A DNA stretch of 10,931 nt from Thermoflexales bacterium. GTDB taxonomy: Bacteria > Chloroflexota > Anaerolineae > Fen-1058. Shown one piece after another: positions 5,682 through 10,931 of this stretch. The DNA lies in NCBI GenBank assembly GCA_030834835.1, contig JAUQXD010000834.1, forward strand, positions 1 to 10,931, written 5' to 3'. Under the pieces are notes generated by a model that saw only the letters and a list, made by a program, of their open reading frames with translations, was not told the origin of the DNA and made no database searches. Every line of letters starts with the position of its first letter. Within the stretch, counting starts at the first letter, position 1. A program made the translations under genes and the position numbers.

Positions 5682-8600
5682 ATGCTTCCACCTACTTCGC
5701 CTATCACCCGCAAGCTGCACGGCTGGCAAGCCCGGCTGCTCGATTTAAGCCGGCTCAATCGGCTGCTCTACTTCAAACTCGAGCGGGCCAGTTCCGTACC
5801 GATCGTCCAGCCCGCGCCCGCCGATCTGTTTCAGGCGCTGGTCGTGCGCGGTAAAGCACTGACCTTTCCGCTGCCCGATGAACTCACGCTGATCGATCTC
5901 GATCAGATTGAGGAACCTCTGCCGATTGCGGAGGAAGCACCCCCGGATGCGGCCACATCCTCAGAAGCAGCCGCTTCAGCAGCAGCGACCGCTTCAACAG
6001 AAGCGGCCTCGTCCGCTGAAAACGCTACGCTGGAATCATCCACACCCGATCAACCCGATCGGCCCACGCCGCCCGATCAGCCCGTAACGCTCATTCCGGC
6101 GACGCCGCGTCCGCGCAAGCGGTTAGCCAGCGAGCTCACGTCGTCATTGTCCGATGAGCGTTTAGCCCGTGCGCTCTTCAATTTGCGCGCCCGCGCCCGC
6201 GCCGCGCTGGAAGAGCAAGGCGTCAACGTGCTCTTTGTCGCCTTCGGCCTGCTGCACTGGATCGATCCGCCTACTAAAGAAAATGTGGCTTCACCATTGT
6301 TATTGGTACCCGTCACACTCGCGCGTGAGGCTTTACGCAGACCCTATACGCTCTCGATGTTTGAAGACGACGTGGTGTTGAATCCCACCCTGCTCTACAA
6401 ACTGCGCACCGATTTCGGGCTTGAGTTACCCGACGTACCCGACGACATCGAAGCCGCCGGCCTGAGCGCGTATCTCGATCAACTCCGCATGGCCATCGCG
6501 GCCCGATCGGGCTGGAGCATTTCCGAGGAAGCCGTTCTCGGTGTGTTCTCGTTTCAGAAGATCAACCTCTATCAAGATTTGGCCGAGCACGAAGACCTGT
6601 TCGCCGCACATCCACTAATCGCCGCGTTGAGTGGCGCGAGCACACTGCCTGTGCCGCCGGCGTTGATCGCGGCGAATGAACTCGACGAGCGCGTGCCGCC
6701 CATGCAGGTCTTTCAGGTGGTCGATGCCGATTCGAGCCAGCAAGAGGCGATTCAGGCCGCGAAGCAAGGCGCGAGTTTTGTGCTGCAAGGTCCGCCCGGC
6801 ACCGGCAAAAGCCAGACCATCACCAACATCATCGCCGAGAGTCTGGCAGCAGGCAGGCGCGTGTTGTTTGTCAGCCAGAAGATGGCCGCGCTCGAAGTGG
6901 TGCAGCGCCGCCTGAACGAAGCGGGCCTGGGCGAATTCTGCTTGCAGCTGCACAGCCACAAACGCGACAAGCGCGAAGTGATCAGGGAACTCGTCGATAC
7001 GCTCAACGCGCCCGAGGTTGCCATCAAACCGGAGTACGAGGCGGCGTTGCTGGAAGTGCAGTCGGCACGGCAGAAACTCAACGCGTATGCCAATGCGCTG
7101 CATCAGCCGCGCTTTGCGCTGCACCAGACGGTTTTTCACGCGCACGGTGAGATGGCCCGGCTGCAAACCGTAGGGGCGACGCTTGCGGTCGCCCAGGGCG
7201 AACACACGGGTTCGCCCCTACAATTCGATGTCGGCGACGTGATCAGTGTCGGCGCGTCTGAACTGGCACAGCGCATCGATCTCTTGAATCGATTGGCCGC
7301 CCTGCCCACCGTAATCGATCGTTATGCCGATCATCCGTGGCGCGGGGCCACGCTCCGCTCGATCAGTTTTGGCCTGCGCGATCAACTGGCCCGATCATTG
7401 GATGAGATCATCAAACTCGTGCCGCCATTGATCGATCAGATCGCGGGGCTGGCGCAAGCGTGTGACCTGCCACAACCTCGCACGTTTGAGGCGGCGCGCC
7501 CACTGTTGGCCTTCTTGCAAGAAGTGGAACCGCGTTTGTTCACGCTCGATCTGGATGCGCTGCAGCTGCGTTTCACCACAAAGTACACCTCCATTGTGCG
7601 CGGGCTGATGGGTGACTTCCGCGCGGATATGCAGGCGCTGACGCAAGTGCGTGTGTCGAAAGACAAGCTGAGTTATGAGCAAGCCCTGGCGTTGATTGAG
7701 CAGGCACGAGAAATTAGAGATGGCCTGACCCCCACCCCTACCCTCCCCCGTTCTATTGGAACAGGGGAGGGCGCGGGCGTTCCCTCCCTTGCTCGCGGAT
7801 CGAATACGCCAGCCAATCAGCCTTTACCACAGCGAACGGGGGAGGGGTCAGGGGTGGGGGTTTCACTTGCCCCGCTCGATCGCGCCACGCCGCCCCTCAC
7901 CGATGTCTTTAACCGCAACGTCATCGACACCATCGAGTTGGCGCAATTGCCGCAATGGCTCGCCCAGCGGCGGCCCGCGATCAATCAACTCGATGATTAC
8001 GCCGCGTTCAATCGCCTGATCGATGAAGCGCCCGCGTTGAAACTCAGCGCCTTTATTGAAGCAGCGCTCACCGCGCAAGTGCCCGCCGCCCGTTGGCGCG
8101 ACACGTATCTCTTCGCCTTCTGGCAAGCCTATGTCGATGCCGCGACCCAGTCGGATGAGGCGCTGCGCACCTTCGACAGCCGCGCCCACACGACGTTGAT
8201 CGATCGGTTCAAAGAACTCGATCGGCAGCAGCTGCTGATCGGGCGGGCGCGCATCCGCGCGTTGTTGAGCGAACGCCGTCCCAAATCCTCGTGGATCGAA
8301 GCGGCCAGCGCCGAGCAAACGCTCTTGCGCCGCGAGGCCGCCAAGAAGCGGCGGCTGAAGCCGCTGCGCAAGTTATTTGCGGAAATTCCGCGCCTCATCA
8401 CCGAGTTGAAGCCTTGCCTGTTGATGTCGCCGATCACAGTGAGTCTGCTGCTTGACCCCAACGTCTATCACTTCGATCTGGTGGTCTTCGACGAAGCGTC
8501 ACAGATCGCGCCGGAAGAAGCCGCCGGAGCGATTCTGCGCGGTGCGCAAACGATCATCGTCGGCGACAAGCAGCAGCTGCCGCCCACGCGCTTCTTCGCC

Positions 8601-10382
8601 GTCGTTGGCGGCGACACCGACGATGAAGATGGCGATGAAGATACCGGCCGCGTCTTCGACAGCATCCTGGAAGAGAGCGAGGGCCTGAGCCTGCCGCAGA
8701 AGATGCTGCTGTGGCACTATCGCAGCCGCGACGAATCGCTGATTGCGTTCTCGAATCATCACTTTTACAACGATCGTTTATTCACTTTCCCCAACGTCGA
8801 ATTCGACAGCGGCAAACTCGGCCTCGATTTTGTGTACGTGGCCGACGGCGTGTACCGGCGCGGCCTGAACTTGCGCCGCAACGCTGTGGAAGCGAAGCGC
8901 GTGGTCGATCTGATCTTCGCGCACGTGGAGAAGTCGCCGGATCGCACGCTGGGCGTCATCGCCTTCAGCATCGCGCAACGCGACGCGATCCAGTTGGAAT
9001 TGGATCGCCGCCGCCGCGAACAGCCTCAATTTGAAGCCTATTTCGACGAAGACAACGCCGAGCCATTCTTCATCAAGAATCTGGAGATGGTGCAGGGCGA
9101 CGAGCGCGACGCGATCATTTTCAGCGTGGGTTACGCCAAAGATGAAAGTGGCAAGTTGATCTACAACTTCGGCCCGCTGAATCAGGCCGGCGGCGAGCGG
9201 CGCTTGAACGTGGCCGTCAGCCGCGCGCGCTATCACGTGACGCTGGTCGCCTCGTTACAGCCGGAAGACATCGATCTGACGCGCACGACGAGCCACGGCG
9301 CGAAGTTGTTAAAGGACTACATGCTCATCGCGCGCGACGGGTTGGCGTCATTGCATCCTGAGCAAAGAGCAGCGGCGTCGAAGGACGCAATGACGGATGA
9401 TTCGCCGTTTGAAGCCGAGGTCTATCAGGCATTGACCCTCATCCCCAACCCTTCTCCCACAGGAGAAGGGGGAACCCCGTTGACGATTCATCGCCAGGTG
9501 GGCGTGTCCGGCTATCGCATCGATCTGGGCGTGGTCGATGCCGATCACCCCGGCCGCTATCTGCTGGGCATCGAGTGCGACGGCGCAACGTATCACTCGG
9601 CGCAGACTGCACGTGATCGCGATCGCTTGCGGCAGCAGGTGCTGGAAGGCTTAGGTTGGAAGTTGCTGCGCATCTGGTCGCGGGATTGGATCAGCGATCG
9701 GGCGCGAGAGATCGATCGAATTCTGGCGACCATCCAATCGCTCAAGCAACCAAGCGCCCCGATCGAACCCGCTGGCCCGTCGGCCAACGTCGAGACATTG
9801 CTCACGCCGCCGCCACAGCCCGAAGCCAAAGTCGATCTACCGACGTATGTGTGGCCGTACAAGCGCGCGAAGTTGGTGTCGTTCGGCGACGATCTGGGGC
9901 AGGCCGCGCCCGCCGCGCTGGCGATCGATGTGGCGCGCATCGTGAAACTGGAAGGGCCGGTGCACGTGGATGAGGTCTTCGAGCGCATCATGGACGCGTG
10001 GCACGTGACGCGCGCGGGCCGCCGCATCAGCACAGTATTGACACAGGCGATTGAGTTGGCGGCGCAGGGCGGCCAGATCGATCAGCGCGGGGATTTCCTG
10101 TGGCCGATCGGGCTGGACAAACCGATCGTGCGCACACCTGACGAAGGCGACGAACCGCGCCCGATCGAACACATCGCGCCAGAAGAGATCGCGGAGGCGG
10201 CGGTGTTGTGCGTCAGCGAAGCGCGCAGTTTGTCGCTGGCTGATCTGGCGCGCGAGACGGCGCAATTGCTGGGCTTTGCCCGCAACGGTCCGCGGATCGA
10301 TGAGGCGTTGCAAGCGGCGATCGAAACGCTGAAGACCGAGAGGCGCATCGTCGAAGAGGGCGACTCGGTGCGTGTAGCATGA
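5682..10382 (+). CDS. DUF4011 / SF1 helicase / MTES_1575-type nuclease / DUF3320 protein
   Basis: This 1566-residue protein has a DUF4011 domain in two parts: residues 10-75 (WQARLLDLSRLNRLLYF) and about 155-250 (RALFNLRARA through VASPLLLVPV). Between them is an Ala/Ser/Pro-rich stretch (84-145). The superfamily-1 helicase core has Walker A QGPPGTGKSQT (Lys376), Walker B FDEASQ (Asp937/Glu938), motif III GDKQQLPPT (961-969), YRSRDESL (1013-1020), motif V QGDERD (1138-1143) and motif VI VAVSRARY (1177-1184). A C-terminal PD-(D/E)XK nuclease of the MTES_1575/Vsr-like type follows (about 1244-1350). Its candidate catalytic residues are Asp1281 (YRID) and Glu1298/Asp1300 (IECDGATYH), with the family tail GWKLLRIWSRDW. 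A DUF3320 domain ends the protein (about 1410-1460). This layout matches single-protein helicase-nucleases tied to phage defence (Hhe-like, from memory). The start has no clear Shine-Dalgarno; ATG 5682 is chosen because family homology begins within ten residues. Four palindromic repeats are translated within the gene. Confidence 0.94.
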   Translation: MLPPTSPITRKLHGWQARLLDLSRLNRLLYFKLERASSVPIVQPAPADLFQALVVRGKALTFPLPDELTLIDLDQIEEPLPIAEEAPPDAATSSEAAASAAATASTEAASSAENATLESSTPDQPDRPTPPDQPVTLIPATPRPRKRLASELTSSLSDERLARALFNLRARARAALEEQGVNVLFVAFGLLHWIDPPTKENVASPLLLVPVTLAREALRRPYTLSMFEDDVVLNPTLLYKLRTDFGLELPDVPDDIEAAGLSAYLDQLRMAIAARSGWSISEEAVLGVFSFQKINLYQDLAEHEDLFAAHPLIAALSGASTLPVPPALIAANELDERVPPMQVFQVVDADSSQQEAIQAAKQGASFVLQGPPGTGKSQTITNIIAESLAAGRRVLFVSQKMAALEVVQRRLNEAGLGEFCLQLHSHKRDKREVIRELVDTLNAPEVAIKPEYEAALLEVQSARQKLNAYANALHQPRFALHQTVFHAHGEMARLQTVGATLAVAQGEHTGSPLQFDVGDVISVGASELAQRIDLLNRLAALPTVIDRYADHPWRGATLRSISFGLRDQLARSLDEIIKLVPPLIDQIAGLAQACDLPQPRTFEAARPLLAFLQEVEPRLFTLDLDALQLRFTTKYTSIVRGLMGDFRADMQALTQVRVSKDKLSYEQALALIEQAREIRDGLTPTPTLPRSIGTGEGAGVPSLARGSNTPANQPLPQRTGEGSGVGVSLAPLDRATPPLTDVFNRNVIDTIELAQLPQWLAQRRPAINQLDDYAAFNRLIDEAPALKLSAFIEAALTAQVPAARWRDTYLFAFWQAYVDAATQSDEALRTFDSRAHTTLIDRFKELDRQQLLIGRARIRALLSERRPKSSWIEAASAEQTLLRREAAKKRRLKPLRKLFAEIPRLITELKPCLLMSPITVSLLLDPNVYHFDLVVFDEASQIAPEEAAGAILRGAQTIIVGDKQQLPPTRFFAVVGGDTDDEDGDEDTGRVFDSILEESEGLSLPQKMLLWHYRSRDESLIAFSNHHFYNDRLFTFPNVEFDSGKLGLDFVYVADGVYRRGLNLRRNAVEAKRVVDLIFAHVEKSPDRTLGVIAFSIAQRDAIQLELDRRRREQPQFEAYFDEDNAEPFFIKNLEMVQGDERDAIIFSVGYAKDESGKLIYNFGPLNQAGGERRLNVAVSRARYHVTLVASLQPEDIDLTRTTSHGAKLLKDYMLIARDGLASLHPEQRAAASKDAMTDDSPFEAEVYQALTLIPNPSPTGEGGTPLTIHRQVGVSGYRIDLGVVDADHPGRYLLGIECDGATYHSAQTARDRDRLRQQVLEGLGWKLLRIWSRDWISDRAREIDRILATIQSLKQPSAPIEPAGPSANVETLLTPPPQPEAKVDLPTYVWPYKRAKLVSFGDDLGQAAPAALAIDVARIVKLEGPVHVDEVFERIMDAWHVTRAGRRISTVLTQAIELAAQGGQIDQRGDFLWPIGLDKPIVRTPDEGDEPRPIEHIAPEEIAEAAVLCVSEARSLSLADLARETAQLLGFARNGPRIDEALQAAIETLKTERRIVEEGDSVRVA
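5931..6115 (+). repeat. Low-complexity Ala/Ser/Pro-rich insertion in the helicase gene
   Basis: Bases 5931-6115 encode residues 84-145 of the helicase-nuclease. They are dominated by Ala, Ser, Glu and Thr and then by Pro/Asp/Gln. The DNA contains near-repeats of GCCGCTTCAGCAG and CGACCGCTTCAACAG, and a small hairpin CCGCTT (5989-5994) with AAGCGG (6001-6006). The stretch separates two conserved parts of DUF4011 and is probably a disordered loop that has grown by slippage. Confidence 0.7.
7170..7221. repeat. Palindromic repeat A, translated inside the helicase gene
   Basis: GTAGGGGCGA (7170-7179) is perfectly complementary to TCGCCCCTAC (7212-7221). Inside lie two further hairpins, GCGAC/GTCGC around GCTTGCG and CGAAC/GTTCG around ACACGG, so the 52-base unit is a double hairpin. 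It resembles the TAGGGGCGA...TCGCCCCTA interspersed repeats of many environmental bacterial genomes (family attribution from memory). It is read in frame as residues 497-514 (VGATLAVAQGEHTGSPLQ) in the long region between Walker A and Walker B. Confidence 0.8.
7729..7860. repeat. Palindromic repeat B, 132-base in-frame inverted-repeat element
   Basis: The outer arms run from 7729-7752 to 7835-7860: CCCTCCCCCGTT (7741-7752) pairs perfectly with AACGGGGGAGGG (7835-7846), and CCCCCACCCCT (7729-7739) with AGGGGTGGGGG (7850-7860). A small indel separates the two stem blocks. An alternative left hairpin pairs 7741-7753 with 7759-7771 (one mismatch, loop TATTG). GGGAGGG (7765-7771) can also pair with CCCTCCC (7782-7788). 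The element encodes residues of the type LTPTPTLPR ... RTGEGSGVGV, the usual translation of this C-rich/G-rich repeat class when it falls in a coding frame. It spans residues about 683-727, between helicase motifs. Confidence 0.85.
9346..9395. repeat. Palindromic repeat C, in-frame between helicase and nuclease domains
   Basis: CGTCATTGC (9346-9354) is perfectly complementary to GCAATGACG (9387-9395). After one mismatch the stem continues with TCCT (9356-9359) and AGGA (9382-9385). The sequence has the words CATCCTGAGC and GTCGAAGGA typical of a widespread CGTCATTGC/CCTGAGC interspersed repeat (recognised from memory). It is read through as residues 1222-1238 (SLHPEQRAAASKDAMT), exactly in the linker that joins the helicase core to the nuclease domain. 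Confidence 0.75.
9443..9478. repeat. Palindromic repeat D, in-frame inside the nuclease domain
   Basis: CCCTTCTCC (9449-9457) pairs perfectly with GGAGAAGGG (9462-9470) around a four-base loop CACA, flanked by CCCC on both sides. Together with CCCTCATCCCCAA just upstream it matches a common intergenic hairpin repeat type. It is translated as IPNPSPTGEGGTP (about residues 1254-1266), between the first helix of the nuclease (EVYQAL) and the strand leading to QVGVSGYRIDL, where family members normally have a short loop. Confidence 0.78.
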
Positions 10383-10386
10383 GAAT

Positions 10387-10427
10387 AAAAACCTCCCGGC
10401 GATTCACCAACCGCCGGGAGGTTTTTT
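10387..10427. terminator. Bidirectional intrinsic terminator
   Basis: AAAAACCTCCCGGCG (10387-10401) is perfectly complementary to CGCCGGGAGGTTTTT (10412-10426), a 15-bp stem with a 10-base loop. The plus strand ends in six T (10422-10427) and the minus strand in five or more U equivalents from the A-run. It starts five bases after the helicase stop and ends seven bases from the stop of the convergent minus-strand gene, so it serves both transcripts. Confidence 0.95.
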
Positions 10428-10433
10428 GTTGCG

Positions 10434-10931
10434 TTACTTGAGGATGAGCGGCAAGTAGATGTGATAGATCACGAATGTGGCCGTGACCGATTTGTCGCTA
10501 AGCATGTAAACTGAAGCGGAACCGGCTGTGCCGTTAGCATCGCCGCTCCAGCCCCCGAACCCCCACGGCGCAGATGTCGAGGCTGTGAGGGCAACCACTG
10601 CACCGTAAGCGTAGGGATGGATGCCGACCGCTGGGGTCACGATGCCAGTGCCGACAACGGTCACGGCAAGCATACAGTCTGGCGCAGTCTCATATTCGTA
10701 TGCGCCGATGTCGAAACCGCAGCCTGCCGGGCGGGGATTGCCGTCGAAGTCGATAGCCACATTGTCATACAGCTCCACGCCCCGATTGAGGGCTTCGCTG
10801 CTCGCAGTGAGATGGTAATCGCCGCCGATCAGGTCAACGAAACCTGGCACGCCGTTGAACGAATGACTGTCGAGATCGATATTACTTCCCACGTAGGGCG
10901 TGATGACGCCGGAAAACAGCGTCCGATACTC
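10434..10931 (-). CDS. C-terminal part of a secreted surface protein (choice-of-anchor Q, InlB-like repeat)
   Basis: This minus-strand frame ends at TAA (10434-10436) and is open to the window edge, giving at least 165 residues of the C-terminus. The GTG at 10892 is internal: sensible sequence (EYRTLFSGVITPY) continues upstream of it. The first part (GGDYHLTASSEALNRGVEL then IDFDGNPRPAGCGFDIGAYEY) is the pattern of choice-of-anchor-Q modules that follow right-handed parallel beta-helix domains in extracellular proteins. Next is an InlB-B-like or bacterial-repeat domain (VVGTGIVTPAVG ... GFGGWSGDANG ... SVTATF). The protein ends in HIYLPLILK, a short hydrophobic tail with a final Lys, recalling C-terminal tails of secreted Chloroflexota proteins. 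It is probably exported and surface-associated, but the signal peptide lies outside the window. It is convergent with the helicase gene and shares its terminator. Confidence 0.82.
   Translation of the reverse strand, partial: EYRTLFSGVITPYVGSNIDLDSHSFNGVPGFVDLIGGDYHLTASSEALNRGVELYDNVAIDFDGNPRPAGCGFDIGAYEYETAPDCMLAVTVVGTGIVTPAVGIHPYAYGAVVALTASTSAPWGFGGWSGDANGTAGSASVYMLSDKSVTATFVIYHIYLPLILK

Noticed and set aside
6615..7205. 196-codon minus-strand frame opposite the helicase Walker A region
   Set aside because: It is a shadow of the conserved helicase frame with no independent support.
7726..7862. Frameshift or pseudogene break in the helicase at repeat B
   Set aside because: The frame stays open through the element and all helicase and nuclease motifs downstream are in the same frame.
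7170..9478. CRISPR array
   Set aside because: The repeats are four different palindromes, each seen once, with no regular spacing or unique spacers.
10621..10818. Plus-strand 65-codon frame opposite the surface protein gene
   Set aside because: It shows no recognisable protein, while the minus strand has clear module patterns and a terminator at its end.

Overview
The window looks like chromosomal DNA of a moderately GC-rich, environmental, multidomain-rich bacterium, most plausibly a member of the Chloroflexota. This is an inference from several things together: very long multi-PAS/GAF sensor kinases, a receiver-first histidine kinase, several kinds of short palindromic repeat, and a secreted repeat protein ending in the tail HIYLPLILK. 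No rRNA or other phylogenetic marker is present, so the assignment is tentative.

Layout. Bases 1-47 are the last codons of an unidentified gene. A stem-forming and tandem repeat (45-95) separates it from a small gene (121-552) for the swivel-domain subunit of aconitase X. Then comes a 176-base intergenic region with a good sigma-70-type promoter (650-678) and a dyad just upstream of it. From this promoter three same-strand genes follow with gaps of only 13 and 11 bases: a 1277-residue six-TM sensor histidine kinase (729-4562; five PAS domains, one GAF domain), a 364-residue receiver-HisKA-HATPase protein (4576-5670), and a 1566-residue DUF4011 / superfamily-1 helicase / PD-(D/E)XK nuclease / DUF3320 protein (5682-10382). 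A perfect 15-bp-stem bidirectional terminator (10387-10427) closes the cluster. On the other side a convergent minus-strand gene runs off the right edge (10434-10931, C-terminal end of a secreted surface protein).

How the genes may work together. The two kinases look like a membrane-to-cytoplasm phosphorelay: the first has a transmitter but no receiver, and the second has a receiver followed by its own transmitter and no DNA-binding output. The third gene has the architecture of single-protein helicase-nucleases linked to anti-phage defence. Apparent co-transcription of a phosphorelay with such an effector is the most interesting system-level feature, but functional coupling is inference only.

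The most striking sequence-level observation is that the helicase-nuclease gene contains four different palindromic repeat-like elements (7170-7221, 7729-7860, 9346-9395, 9443-9478), all read through in frame and lying mostly in linkers or loops. It also has an Ala/Ser/Pro-rich stretch that splits its DUF4011 domain.
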